From: Notamacropus eugenii
Lineage: Eukaryota; Chordata; Mammalia; Diprotodontia; Macropodidae
DNA: 64,000 bases
Reading direction: 5' to 3'
Assembly (NCBI RefSeq): GCF_028372415.1
Contig: NC_092874.1
Location: 336,940,151 to 337,004,150 of the forward strand
Shown: positions 22,857-33,795 of the stretch, in pieces
How the letters are laid out: each line of letters begins with the position of its first letter
Numbering within the stretch: position 1 is the stretch's first letter
Made by a program: the position numbers and the translations under genes
The notes under the pieces: generated by a model
Seen by the model: the letters and a program-made list of their open reading frames with translations, nothing else
What the model was told of the DNA's origin: nothing
Database searches by the model: none

Positions 22857-23121
22857 ATAGTTAACATTTATATTGTATGTGCCAGGTATTATGCTAAACA
22901 CTTTGCAATTATCTCATTTGATTCTCACAACAACCCTGGAAGGTAAGGGCTGTTAAATATCTTCATTTTACAGATGCACAGATGAGTAAACTGAAGCAAA
23001 CAGAGATCAAGTGACTTGCCCAGGGTCCCACGGCTAGAAAATGTGTGAGGCTGGATTTGGACTCAAGTCTGCCGGACTCCAGGTCCAGCACTGTATCTAC
23101 TGTGTCACCTAGCTGCCTAGC
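22857..23121 (-). mobile_element. MAR1-like SINE, inverted, near full length
   Basis: Reverse complement of MAR1: 'tgtgccaggtattatgctaa', 'ctcatttgattctcacaaca', 'accctggaaggtaagggctg', 'gacttgcccagggtccca' and 'gtgtcacctagctgccta'. Confidence 0.9.
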
Positions 23122-23380
23122 TATCACATAGTCACTTCGTTGGAGAGGCATTTGTCACTAAATGTAGAAAATGAAATACACAGGAGTGATTGCTCAAGCC
23201 TCCTTTTCAATTTAAGACTCCTTGAACTTACATAGACAGCCCTTTTTTGCTAATTGTTTTGGCTGATGGCCCTAATTACTAACCTAGACAGTCTTTAACA
23301 CTTCAAGTCTTCAAGAAGCTTGAGGCAGCATCTCCTGACAGTGAGATGATGGTCTCAAGTGCATAGGTTGATACTTTTTT

Positions 23381-23545
23381 TGGACATTGTTAGTGTGGGA
23401 ATATATTGAGTTTTACTGTAAATGTTTGTAACAAGGGTTTTGATTTTCCTACTTTCTCAACTGGTGGAGGTAGGGGAGGGGGTAGAAGCGGAGAGAGTGC
23501 AAATCTGAAAATAAACTAAAATTGAATTTAAGGGGGAAAAATGTT
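23381..23545 (+). repeat. unclassified interspersed repeat tail
   Basis: It contains 'gtaacaagggttttgatttt', a G-rich 'ggaggtaggggagggggtag' block and an 'aaaataaactaaaattgaa' A-rich end. The arrangement looks like the 3' end of a retroelement. I cannot name the family. Confidence 0.3.
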
Positions 23546-23556
23546 AGTGACATTTA

Positions 23557-23760
23557 AGTAGCAGGCACAGTGCTTAGAGTGCTGGACTTGGAGTCAGAAA
23601 GCCCTGAATTCAAATTCTGCTTCAGTCACTAGATGTGTGATATTGGGTAGGTCACTTATACCTTCTCACTCTCATCTGAGGGGATGATAATAGCACCTAA
23701 TTCCCAAGGCTGTTGTGAGGATGAAAAGAGATAATGTGTAAAATACTCTGCAAATATTCA
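23557..23760 (+). mobile_element. MAR1-like SINE
   Basis: Head 'gcaggcacagtgcttagag', 'cttggagtcagaaagccctg', 'aattcaaattctgcttcag', then the MAR1 3' half 'cccaaggctgttgtgaggat' and 'gataatgtgtaaaatactct'. It is inverted relative to 22857-23121, about 435 bp away. Confidence 0.85.
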
Positions 23761-24371
23761 CGTAAAATGTCACAATTAATGTACAATGTCACAACACATA
23801 ATTAATAAACAATGTACAATTACTATAAGAATTTTATTGTCTTTGTTCCTGTGTCATTGTATCTACCTTATTGGAGCTGCTAAGGAAAAATTATATGAGG
23901 GTCTGCTTCAATCCTGTCATCTTCCAAGGTTCCTACCTTCACCAAGTGAAAATGGGGTGTGGTTAATCCTTTCCTTCTTAAAAAATGTATTTTGCATTAA
24001 TGTTAGCTACCAGTGGTTTCTCACCATGCCTTGTGGTAACAAAGGATGTTCTTCTCATTTTACAATTGTAGAAATTGGAATATGTGATAAGTCAGTGATT
24101 TTTTGGGGGTGGGGTGGGGTGCCGATTAAGAATGTAACCACCTGATGCTCCATCTTAAATCTCGAGATTCTTCAGGCCCTACATTGATACTTGAACCTGT
24201 TCACTTCAATCATGTTCCTTTTTTAGCATAGTGTTCTTAATCTTACAATAACATCTGGACTCCCACATTCTAAGAGATTTTATTTTCATTTAAATTTAAT
24301 CATAATTAACCTTAATAATAAATGTGAATTTCGTTTAAAATAAATTAATTTAAGCATTTAAGCATAAGTCA
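23761..24371. other. intronic DNA, nothing recognised
   Basis: AT-rich. A G-rich stretch tgggggtggggtggggtg lies near 24103-24121. The open frame at 23786-24145 shows no domain. Confidence 0.4.
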
Positions 24372-24590
24372 CAAAGATCACATATTTAAGGCAAGAAGGG
24401 ACCTTAGGAGTCATGGAGTACAGTTCCCTCTTTCCCCCTCTACTTTACAGTTGAGGAAGCCAAGATTCAGAGAGGTTTCGTTATTTGCCTATGACCACAC
24501 AAATCCTAAATGGAAAAGCTCGGATTTGAAACTATATCTACTCCAAATCTATTCCAAATCCAGCATTCATTTCTCTAAACAGTCCTGTAT
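24372..24590 (-). repeat. MIR-like SINE, inverted
   Basis: Ordered degraded matches: 'gaagggaccttaggagtcat', 'tttacagttgaggaagccaa', 'gattcagagaggttt', 'atgaccacacaaatccta' and 'ccaaatccagcattcatt'. Confidence 0.55.
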
Positions 24591-25564
24591 TATTAGGTTA
24601 ATCAATCAACCAACAAGTACTGTTTAGATAACTACTTATCTATTTAAAAAAGAAAACACCAGTAAGATTTTTTCTTATTTAGTGGACTACCCAGTTCAGA
24701 TCAAATCTTTCTGACTTTAGAAGGTGGGAACCTCTCTCTATCTCTCTCATACTTTTCTAGCCATGGTGAGCACCTTTTTTTGCAACGCCATCAAAGGCTT
24801 TGTCCTAGGCATTCTTTTCTTTCTATACTCTCCCACTTGATGACCTGAGTGGCTCCCATGGGGTCAATGCTCATCTCTCTGCAGGTCTGTAGATCCAGCC
24901 CTAGTTTGTCTCCTCAGTTTCAGTCCAGCATCACCAGCTGCATGCTAGATATTTCCAACTGGATATACCTTAGACATCCCAAATTTAATAGTCCCAAACA
25001 TTATCTTCTCCCCAAAACCTACCCCTTTTCTGAAATTCCTCCTTATTGTCCTAGACATCACTATCTTCCCAGTCACCCATATTTCCAACCTTGTTCTCAA
25101 CTCACTGTCACTCACTTCACATATCCAGTTAGTTGCCAGATATTATCATTTCTTTCTCCATGATGTCACTCTCATTTGCCTCCTTTTCTCTACTTACCTC
25201 TCTAGGTCGGACTATCACTTTTTACCTAGAATATTGCAATAGCCTTCCAAATGGACTCTCTGCTTCAAGTCTCTATCATCCACAAGGCTGCCAAAGTGAT
25301 TTTCCTAAAGTGTAGGTCTTCCCATGTTGTCCCATAGTCAGGAAATTACACTGGTTCCCTATTACTTTTAGGAACAAATACAAATTCCTGTTCTTGACAT
25401 TTAAAACCTTTTACAACCCAGTCCTTTTCATTCCTCTTACATCTACATATGCTCTATGGTCTAAAGTCTAAGCATATTAGCCTTTTGGACACCACAATGC
25501 TCCATTATCTGCTCTCCATGCTTTGCACTGACTGTCCCATTCTTGAAATAGTCCTCCTACCCAT

Positions 25565-25745
25565 GGACAATTAATATTTCTCTAATTAATTAAATCTGAT
25601 TTTTGTATATTTGAAAGGAATAACAATAAAATGTGAATAGCACATTTGCAATTGCATACCCAGTCATCTTTTTTATTGTACTATGTTATGGAGTAGCTTG
25701 TTTTATTCCACAAATTAAAAATAAAATTTAATAAGAAAAAAAGAA
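25565..25745 (+). repeat. foreign insert with A-rich end inside the L2 copy
   Basis: This stretch interrupts the L2 order. It is AT-rich and ends in 'aaaataaaatttaataagaa' followed by A-rich DNA, like the 3' end of a retroposed sequence. Family not recognised; no target duplication verified. Confidence 0.35.
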
Positions 25746-25842
25746 TACTTGGTTTTAAGACACATTTTGGTTTTAGAAGGTGGCCTTTCTTCCCAGATCA
25801 CTGGCCCTCCACTACTAGTGCCTTTTGTGCTAAGGTGCATCT

Positions 25843-25845
<3 letters not shown>

Positions 25846-25929
<84 letters not shown>
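25846..25929. repeat. (CA)n microsatellite
   Basis: About 42 CA units with two CG-containing interruptions (acgcacac). It lies within the 3' part of the L2 copy. Confidence 0.98.
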
Positions 25930-25930
<1 letters not shown>

Positions 25931-26195
25931 ACTTAATTACACCTAATTCCATACATCTCATCTCCACCCATTAGAATATAAGCTTCTGTTTTTACCTTCT
26001 CTTTGTATTCCAGAGCTCAGCACAGTCTGGCATATACTAAGAACTTGTCAACAAATGCTTATTGGTTACTTGATTAAGTCTGGAATGCTACTAAGACAGA
26101 AAGTGTAAACAAATTCAAGAACTCATCAATCTTTTATCAGATCTACCTGAGAGAACTCAGTCTCTTGGGATCCTGTCAAGACTACTACCTTCATG

Positions 26196-26318
26196 TTCTT
26201 TCTCTCTTTCTCTGCCTCTCCCTTTGTCTTTCTTTGTCTCTCTTTCTCTTTCCCTCCCTTTCTCTGATTCTCTCTCTCCATACATCTGTCTCTTATCTTC
26301 TCTTTCTCTCCCTCCCAC
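26196..26318. repeat. CT-rich low-complexity tract
   Basis: A long pyrimidine-rich plus strand (ctttctctctttctctgcct and similar), purine-rich on the transcript strand. It gives rise to meaningless open frames. Confidence 0.9.
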
Positions 26319-26619
26319 AATCTCTTGACTCACACCACAACTACAAGTCAAATACAAACAAAACTTCTCACTTTATACCTCCAGTGCTCAGTTTTAAAAT
26401 CTCAAACAAAGACTTCTCATTCATACACTCATACCGCTCCCCTCCCCCCACCCTGTTTCTTGTACAACCAGTACAAAGGTGGAAAAGTCCCAACATTTCC
26501 CCTTTAAGACTCAATTCATCTTCAGTTACTTAGGACTAACAGACCAAAGAATTCCATTTGCAGTAGAACTTTATTCTTCAGTATGTGATTTTCTGTAACC
26601 CAAGATAATCATGGGTTAT

Positions 26620-27924
26620 ACTATGATGCTTCTTCCATGTTCTTGCAAACACAGAAACCTGGCTCTCCCTTGAATTCAGCCCATCTCTGGCCACCCTGTA
26701 GTGCTGGATGCATGTTCCCTCATACTGTCTGACCCACTGGGCCATGATTCTCGTTTCTTACTGCTCCTTTCAGACACTTCCTCACACACCTTTTCCTCCT
26801 CTGAGGCTCACTCCATCCAGAAATATTGTCCTTTTCATATACTGGTGGCTATTTTCTACTGACTCAAGTCATTGTCCTTCCTTTCTCAATTAGCTCAATA
26901 TCTAACTCATAGTCTTTTCCTTCTACTCCAATTCCTGTCCTCATACTTGGGGATTTTGACTTATATATTTATGTCTCAAAAACTTGCTTCCAAGTTCATC
27001 AACCTTCTCAATTCTTACAATTTTTAGCTACATTAGATCATAGACTTAGAACTGGGAGGGGGGACCTTAGAGGCCACCAAGTCCATTTTACAGATAAGGG
27101 GACTGAGGATCAAAGAGGTTAAATGATTTACTCACTGCCATACAGCTAGTTAAGTATCTGAGGCAGGATTCAACTTCAGGTCTTTCTAATTCCAAATCCA
27201 GTGTTCTATCTGCATTTTACCACACTCAAACATATGCAAGAATGGCCATACCTTTGAGTATCTACACATATTTCACTTCCTTAAGACACAATTCTGAAAT
27301 TTCTCTATCTGACCAGAACCTCTTGTCTTTCTGGTTCTCTCTATTATACACTGATCCTAAGCCAATTCTCTGTCTTCATCATAATCTCCAGTATCTTGCC
27401 CTTCTCTGCTTTGCTATACCATGACTCCAGCTCTGAACTAATTTTTCCTCTCTTGAAGTTAATCCTTTAGCTAACCAGTTTCAACTTTACACTGCTCTTG
27501 GCTCTTGAGTCCCTAGATTCATTGTCTTATCACCATTCATCCCTTTTTAAACTGTGATTTGCATTATTCCTAACATCTGCTTTCTCCATTTCCTTCTGCT
27601 GAATATTGGTGGAAGAAATCATGCAACTGGATTGACTGATTCCACTACAAATTTATGTTATCCAATCTCAAACGGACCTTAACAGATGCAAACCATCATT
27701 TTACTCTGCCCTGACTGACAATTTATCATACAGCAACTTTTCCAAATCGTCTCTTCTTTTCTCAAACTAGTTATGCCATGACTTCTCCCTACCTTCTCAG
27801 CAGAGGACTTTGCCTCATAATTCACTGAAAAAAATAAACTGTCAAAAGCACTCTCTCCAGTCCATCTCTACAGTTCAAATGACCTCCATATTTTCCCATA
27901 CCCTACAGATCATTAAAATGATTA
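26620..27924 (+). mobile_element. second L2 LINE copy: endonuclease to pre-RT part
   Basis: 'aacacagaaacctggctctc' near 26650, 'gaggctcactccatccagaa' and 'tcatacttggggattttgac' follow the L2 endonuclease coding order; the GDFN-type catalytic block is near 26945-26965. After an inserted SINE (27030-27225) it resumes with pre-RT sequence ('tgctgaatattggtggaaga' near 27600, 'cagcagaggactttgcctca' near 27799). Heavily mutated, with many breaks. Confidence 0.65.
27030..27225 (-). mobile_element. MIR/MAR-type SINE, inverted, inserted in L2
   Basis: 'tagacttagaactgggaggg', 'ccaccaagtccattttacag', 'ataaggggactgaggatcaa' and 'atacagctagttaagtatct' are in reverse-complement order. L2 sequence lies on both sides, so this is a nested insertion. 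Confidence 0.75.
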
Positions 27925-28315
27925 CCGAATATCTAGAAAGAAAGCAATCATTTAAAATATTAAAATGACTTTGTTAAGAATAGGTTATTCCAAACTAATC
28001 TTATTTTATTTTTTGTCAGAGTTATTAAACTCGTAGGTAAAGGGAATGTTATAATCTACTGAAATTTTTAGTCAAGTATAAAAAGTAGCTCACATTGTTG
28101 AATAAAAAAATGAAGAAATATGGACTTGATAATCACTGAATTGTATGAATTTGGAATTGAATGCATCACAGGTGGTCTCTAGTAGAGTGCCCTGAGTATC
28201 TGTGCTCTGTCTTATGCTGTATAACACTTTTATCAGTTAGCTAGACAGAGGCATTGATGTCATGTCTGCCAAATTTGCAGATGACAGAAAGCTGGGATGG
28301 TTAAATAATTGCTCT
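27925..28315 (+). mobile_element. CR1/L3 LINE fragment inserted within L2
   Basis: Forward CR1/L3 reverse transcriptase sequence: 'gtggtctctagtagagtgcc', 'ctgagtatctgtgctctgtc', 'aacacttttatcagttagct', 'gccaaatttgcagatgacag' and 'aaagctgggatgg'. The Phe-Ala-Asp-Asp catalytic motif is encoded by tttgcagatgac near 28274. L2 sequence flanks both ends. Confidence 0.8.
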
Positions 28316-28329
28316 CATTTAATTATTCT

Positions 28330-28960
28330 TTTACCTATCCAAAATCTTTTTCTCAGTCTCCTTTGATGGATCATAATACATATTCAGACTCTTTTCTCTT
28401 GTATTCTCTTTTTTTATCTAAATGTACATATTCTTTCTCTCCTTGATTTCACCAGTTCCCATGGATGGGTTCAGTTATCTTGTCATTGCCGATGACTTCC
28501 TGATCTCTACATAGCCCTGGTTTCTCTCCCAGGAGCCAGCCTCACATCACTAACTACCTTTTCAAAATTTAAACTGCATAGCCTGTAGACATCAAAAATT
28601 CAGTATATCCAAAGGAGAATCCATTGTTTTTTTCCTCAAACATTTCTTCCAAACTTCCCTATATTTATCCAGGGCACTGCAGTTCTCCACACAGATTTCC
28701 AACAATGGAGTAATTTCCCTACTTTTTATTCTGACTCATGCCACACAGCCAATCAATTGCAGTCTTTTGATGCCATCTTCATAATCTCTCTCGTATCTGT
28801 CCCATTCTCTCCACTCGCTTTTCCAAGTTGTTCTTTAGCACACATAGCCTAGACACGGAAACAGCTTTAACACCATCATACCCAAAGTGTGACTAGATTG
28901 CCTGAATGTTTTCACCTCTCCATCATTTAATTATACCCTTCCCTTCCATTTAAAAAAGAT
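28330..28960 (+). mobile_element. continuation of the second L2 copy (RT end)
   Basis: 'ttcaccagttcccatggatg', 'gttcagttatcttgtcattg' and 'gatgacttcctgatctctac' are followed by 'agcctgtagacatcaaaaat' and 'tcagtatatccaaaggagaa'. This is the same L2 block seen at 24830-24990. Intervening L2 sequence appears lost. Confidence 0.6.
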
Positions 28961-30090
28961 GGCTGAAAGGCACTGACCAGTTTGCTAAAAGTCTCCCTAA
29001 CTGAGCTAAATTCCAAGGGAAAGCTTAAAAAAGTCTCCTTTACCTCTTTATCATGAAAAACCCTAACAGGAGAATAACTTGTTATAGTTAAGCCAGGATT
29101 CCTTTTCTCTTTACGATCAATTCACTAGATTGCTTGTTTCCAAGTTGGTGTGATATGATGAATGTGTCTGTCTCCATAGCGAAGTGATTAATAGGCATCT
29201 GTGTAAAGCAGACCCAGTGACCACAAAGACAACAAAAACTTCTCTGTGTCCTTTTGAAAAATATGCATATGCAAAAAGGGTGAAAATCCTCCCCCATCCA
29301 AAAGTGGATTTGGTTTGTCTTGGCCCTGAGTGCTCAGAAAGATGGCAAAACATCAAGAAAAGCCCTAGAGTAAGATCCCCTAAAAATAGACTCTCAACTC
29401 TGCTTTATAGTAAGACAAGACTGCAATTTCCCTCGAAATCCTCATGACAACTTGGGTGAATGGAATCTAGCAAACCAATTATTCTTGTGTGAAAATCTTA
29501 TTGCCATAAAATGTCAGGCATACAGTCCAGCAAGGCAGCAAGAGTAAGTCAATCATTTTGCAAAAGCATTTCCATTTCCACACTAGTGCTGGTTATAATA
29601 TTTAGGAAAAAAATGTAGAAGAAAATTCTCAAGCCCCCAAATCCCACATTTAAAAAAGCAGGAAGAAGTCTTAACTGGAGACAATTTTAATGTCCTCAAA
29701 GCCACACCCAGGCCAATCAGGATGACCACACTGAATGTGAAATGGGAGCTCTCTGTGGTTATCACTGCAGGAAACAGACTTTTTATTGTCTCACAGAATA
29801 ATGTGAACCAGATGGTTGAAAAGCAAACTGAAACACCATCAGACATGGAAATAGAGCTTATTTTTATAAATGAAAGATGAAGGGCACCTCTTTTTTTTGT
29901 TGCTGTTGTTGGGGTTAAAGGGTTGCATTTGGGAGGCTGGTGGTACTCATTCTGTACCAAGTTTACTATGATTGCATTTGCCTATGCCCAGGAAAGCTTA
30001 TTAACTACCTCAGTGTCCTGAGTTCTGTAGCTAGTTAAAATTTCATTTATTCAAATGGTTCTTATTATAGCTGAAGACAGATGAACTCAT
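28961..30090. other. intronic DNA, nothing recognised
   Basis: No SINE or LINE identified. Open frames at 29088-29297, 29184-29447 and 29583-29960 lack motifs. Confidence 0.4.
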
Positions 30091-30097
30091 CTTAAGT

Positions 30098-30175
30098 TCT
30101 GCCAATCAATCAATAAACATTTATTAAGTACCTACTATAATGCCAGACACTGTACTAAGTACTGGAGGTTTTGTG
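30098..30175 (-). repeat. L2 3' end, inverted fragment
   Basis: 'caatcaataaacatttatta' followed by 'gtacctactataatgccaga' and 'cactgtactaagtactgg' is the reverse complement of the L2 3' terminus. Confidence 0.75.
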
Positions 30176-30423
30176 CTAAGTCCTACCACCTCTGAAATAG
30201 CTATATTTTGTGCTATGATACCATTTACAGAGTAGGAAGAGAATGGGATGTGTGTGCAAAATTCACTCAATTAAAAATATTGTGTTATTTTTCCCTCCTT
30301 GAAAACATGAACTTTTTGTTGGCTGATTTTTGTTTATGTAACTCTTTCCTGTTTCACTAATCACCAATGTTAGTGCCATAAGCCCATTATGGATGGATGG
30401 CTTATGTTTCCTGTCACAAATCA

Positions 30424-30840
30424 CAGAATCTCAGATTTGGGAGTAACCCCTGAGGTCATCAAGTACATCAAATCCTCTCTACAATATCTTTGACAAGTGG
30501 TCATCCAGCCTTCATTTAAAAAATCCCTAGTGATAAGCAGCTCACTACTTTTCAAAGCCATCTGTTTTATTTTTAAACATTTCTAACTGTAAGGAGGTTT
30601 TCCCATATACTGAATCCAAATCTACCTCTTTAATTTCCACCTATGGCTCCACATTTTTTTCTTTGGGACCACAAAGAACAAGTCAAATCCTCTCACCTTC
30701 CACTTCCACCTGATAATCCTTCAGCTCTTTTAAGACAGTTTTCATGTTCCTCTTACACTTTTTGTCCTTCAGACTACATATATTTAATTTCTTCAGTTGA
30801 TTCTTTTATGTCATGGTTTTTCTCCTTCTCTATGCTCAGC
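30424..30840 (-). mobile_element. CR1/L3 3' end, inverted
   Basis: It reads as the reverse-complemented 3' end: 'agaatctcagatttgggagt', 'gacaagtggtcatccagcct', 'tgataagcagctcactactt', 'aaggaggttttcccatatac', 'gaatccaaatctacctcttt' and 'cttcagttgattcttttatg'. This is the part missing from the copy at 2650-5740. Confidence 0.8.
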
Positions 30841-30944
30841 TCAATCACAGAATTGTAGCATATTAGAATTGGACATGATCTTAGCGGTCGCTTGGGTGTA
30901 GTGAAGGAAAACAAACAAACAAACACATCTGCAATACCCTGGAA

Positions 30945-31115
30945 ATCAGTAGATTTGGATTTAATACGGTTTTGACCCATGTCAGTTCTGTGAGAACTAG
31001 CAGGTCACCTCTCCCTCTCTGAATGTCAAATGTAAAATGGAGTTAATCCTTACATTGCCCTACCTCATGGGGTTGTTGTGAGGTGACCTTAACATACCAT
31101 AGAAATGTAAGCTTT
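30945..31115 (+). repeat. MAR1/MIR-like SINE, diverged
   Basis: 'tttaatacggttttgaccca', 'ctgaatgtcaaatgtaaaat', 'ctcatggggttgttgtgagg' and 'catagaaatgtaagctttta' follow MAR1 order. Confidence 0.6.
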
Positions 31116-31124
31116 TAATACTGT

Positions 31125-31385
31125 ATTGTTGAGTTGTTTCAGTTGTGTGTGACTGTTCATAAGCACATTTAGAATTTTCTTGTCAAAAATACAAGTGTTT
31201 ACCATTTCCTTCTCCAGCTCATTTGACAGATGAAGAAACTGGGGCAAACAGAGTTAAATGACTTGCCCAGGGTGACATAGCTAGCTAGTAAGTTTCTGAC
31301 ACTGGATTTGAACTCAGGAAGAGAAGAGAACAGTGTTTCCTGACTGCAAATCCAGTGCTTTTTCCACTGCACTACTTCACTTCCC
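31125..31385 (-). mobile_element. WSINE1-like SINE, inverted
   Basis: 'gttgtttcagttgtgtgtga', 'ttccttctccagctcatttg', 'atgaagaaactggggcaaac', 'gacttgcccagggtgacata', 'tttgaactcaggaagagaag' and 'ttccactgcactacttcac'. It lies directly behind a plus-oriented MAR1-type copy. Confidence 0.88.
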
Positions 31386-32024
31386 ATTAGTACTTTGAAG
31401 AGGAGTAACTTGATACCCAGAGATATGAAGTGACTTAACCCTTGGTTCTAGTACTGTATGGTTCCATAAACCATACAATGGACTATCAGGTTGGTCACTA
31501 TGGGTGATTCCAGTTGTCAGAATGCTGTCCATACACGGTTTGATACTGGGAATGATTATTTCAGATATGTATAGCTTTGGAAGAGGATTCATGTTTATTT
31601 CTTTTTCTTCCCTTTGATACATTACTACAAACGGGACTAGAAACCCAACATCTAAGCTGATTCTGAAACCAGACAAAGCATTTCTATTTTCTAACTTCCT
31701 GGTCTCATTTTCTTCCTTTGAGGTTTCATATCGAGTTAAAACTATAGGACCAGCAAATAGGCATACTAAGAAAATTATAAAATCCAGCTAATTTTTGTTT
31801 GGGTTATTTTCAGAGCTGTATTGTTTTTCCCCCTACAAAATCAACATAAAAAGAAGCTCCAGTAAACTGATCTTTTTTGGAGCAACCATATCATTGTCTA
31901 CTTAGTCTTTCTGTATAATAAAGTCTTTGAGGTCCAAAGCACAAGAAAGCTTTCATGAGATTATTGGGAACTTCTAGCAACTCAATTGCTTTGAATACAG
32001 TCCATGTTGGACCCATGTTAATAA
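31386..32024. other. intronic DNA, nothing recognised
   Basis: Unique-looking sequence without supported features. Confidence 0.4.
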
Positions 32025-32105
32025 CAACAGCTAGCATTTATATCACACTACTATGTGCCAGGCACTGTGCTAAGCACCTTACAAATATCTCATCTGATCT
32101 TACAA
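32025..32105 (-). repeat. MAR1-like SINE 3' fragment, inverted
   Basis: 'aacagctagcatttatatca' then 'ctatgtgccaggcactgtgc' and 'atatctcatctgatcttaca'. Confidence 0.75.
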
Positions 32106-32269
32106 ATATTATCTCAGGCTATAATAAGTGCCACACGTTAGTGGATCATTATATAGTAAAGTTGTAGAGTATTAGTAAAGGTTTGAGAGGTGGACTAAAC
32201 TTGTGATTTTGTTGCCAAATTTTCTCATGAGATTCTTTAGCTGTGCTCTCTTGATGCTACCAATGCAGG

Positions 32270-32415
32270 TCAGCAATTTAGAGTGGAGAGATTTTCCCAG
32301 AGCACCAAGGGGTTGAATGATCTACTGGGATCACACAATCAATATGGATCAAAGGTAAGATTTGAATTCAGATCTTGCAGGTTTGGAGGCCAACTCTTTA
32401 TCCACTAACACAGGT
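32270..32415 (-). repeat. MIR-like SINE, inverted
   Basis: 'ggggttgaatgatctactgg', 'tcacacaatcaatatgg', 'aagatttgaattcagatctt' and 'caactctttatccactaaca' are in MIR reverse order. Confidence 0.55.
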
Positions 32416-32592
32416 TTTCTCTGTACAATTTTGTGAAAATGGATTTTAGCACACCACAAGGAAAAATAAGAATTTAAAACAAAGAACAGTTTTGCACAGT
32501 GATCTTAAATAAGAAGTCAATAACTTGAAAAGTACCTCTGATCCCTAATCTAACATGCTTCATTGCACCATACTGCTTCATTATAATCATAG

Positions 32593-32784
32593 CAGGAATC
32601 TATGGCCCCAAGGGCACATGTGGCCCTCTAGGTCCTCAAGTGTGGCTCTTTGACTGAATCTAAACTTCACAGAAAAAATTCCCTTAATAAAAGGATTTGT
32701 TCTACAAAACTTGGACTCAAAAGGCCATACCCAAGGACCTGGAAGGCCACATGTGGCTTCAAGACTGCAGCTTGTCCAACCCTG
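32593..32784. mobile_element. palindromic hAT-like DNA transposon, copy B
   Basis: Same family as 19951-20153. The internal blocks gtggccctctaggtcctcaa, gactgaatctaaacttcaca and aataaaaggatttgttct are shared. The arms are self-complementary (gcacatgtggccctc against ggccacatgtggc) and the ends carry cagg/cctg. It is more diverged than copy A at the termini. Confidence 0.75.
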
Positions 32785-32794
32785 TTATAGTTCC

Positions 32795-32920
32795 CTAGGA
32801 CACTGAAAAGTTAAATGATATGCCCAAAGTCCCACAGCCAGTGTAAGTCAGAGAAGGGAGTTGGACCCAGGTCTTCTTGATTCTCAAGCTATCTCTTTAT
32901 GTAGTATATCACACTGCCTG
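32795..32920 (-). repeat. MIR-like SINE fragment, inverted
   Basis: 'aagttaaatgatatgcccaa', 'agtcccacagccagtgtaag', 'gttggacccaggtcttcttg' and 'gtagtatatcacactgcc'. Confidence 0.6.
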
Positions 32921-33581
32921 CCTTACTTGTATTAAAAAAACATTTGGGAACTTACACTTGATTTTTATAAATATCACCCCCCCCCCCCAATTCCTTATAA
33001 CTTACAGTGAAAGAAATCAGGGGTTCTGATTATAAATGGACTACAATATTGCTTCAAATTATGCATCTATAACAAAAACCTGTTTGATTTTCCAGATTCC
33101 AGAGCTGAGGTCAAAATATCTTTGTTCTTTCTTCAGACTCTTTGGCACTGAAAAATAAGGAATTTTTGTATTTCTTCATGACTACCAAGCTTGACAAGTA
33201 TTGGGTTTTGTAGTTTTCAGGGATTTCCTAGATTTGCACTAATAAAAGGGGGTCATCCATCAAGGACAGAATACTGTATACATATAGATGATGCAACTGG
33301 TTCCATTATTAGGGTCAATGCCCTAAAAGGGAACTTCAATCTGTAACATTAAAGAATTATTCTCTTGGTTGCCAAAATGCCTATCCATCCCTGGCTGCAG
33401 AGTAAAATAGAGGAGGAAGGAAAATTGAAAAATACTCAGGAACTTATGACCTATTAATTGTAATCTGGCAGATAAATGCTTGTACACAGAAGAAAAAAAC
33501 ACTTGTTCAACTGAGTCTAATTTACTGGAATTAAAGAAAGCATTTTTAGGTTACATGAAATTTTTACTACTCTCTTTAATA
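32921..33581. other. intronic DNA with a short poly(C) run
   Basis: A C12-13 run lies near 32977-32990. Otherwise unremarkable. Confidence 0.4.
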
Positions 33582-33795
33582 ATAGCTAGCATTTACACAG
33601 CACTTTAAGGTTTACAAATATTATCTCATTGGATTCTCACAACAACCCTGGGAGGTAGGTGCTATTATTAACCACTCCCACATCCCCATTTGAAGAAACT
33701 GAAGGTTAAATGACTTGCCCAGGGTCACACAGCTAGTATGCATCAGAGGTCATATTTGAACTTTTCTGACTTTCCTGTGCCACTAAGCTACATAT
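33582..33795 (-). mobile_element. MAR1-like SINE, inverted
   Basis: 'aatagctagcatttacacag', 'cactttaaggtttacaaata', 'ctcacaacaaccctgggagg', 'tgacttgcccagggtcacac' and 'gtgccactaagct'. Confidence 0.88.

Larger units (their letters stand above)
24765..26070 (+). mobile_element. L2 LINE 3' part, interrupted
   Basis: In the plus frame at 24849-25163 the translation holds SSITSCMLDISNWIYLRHPK, which matches the L2 ORF2 block after the reverse transcriptase catalytic region (SxxxCxxDISNWM-SRHxKxN). Downstream come 'aaggctgccaaagtgatttt', 'ctaaagtgtaggtc', 'ctggttccctattactttta' and 'tttaaaaccttttacaaccc', all in L2 order. The L2 3' UTR follows ('cccattagaatataagcttc', 'gagctcagcacagtctggca', 'caacaaatgcttattgg'). 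The copy is cut by an insert at about 25565-25745 and by the CA repeat at 25846-25929. Confidence 0.85.

Noticed and set aside
24103-24121. G-quadruplex motif
   Set aside because: Only three runs of four or more G; does not meet the usual four-run pattern and there is no context supporting function.
25715-25946. Cys/Val or Thr/His repeat open frames
   Set aside because: Translations of the CA microsatellite.
26126-26533. Glu/Arg-rich and Ser/Leu-rich open frames
   Set aside because: Translations of a CT-rich low-complexity tract.
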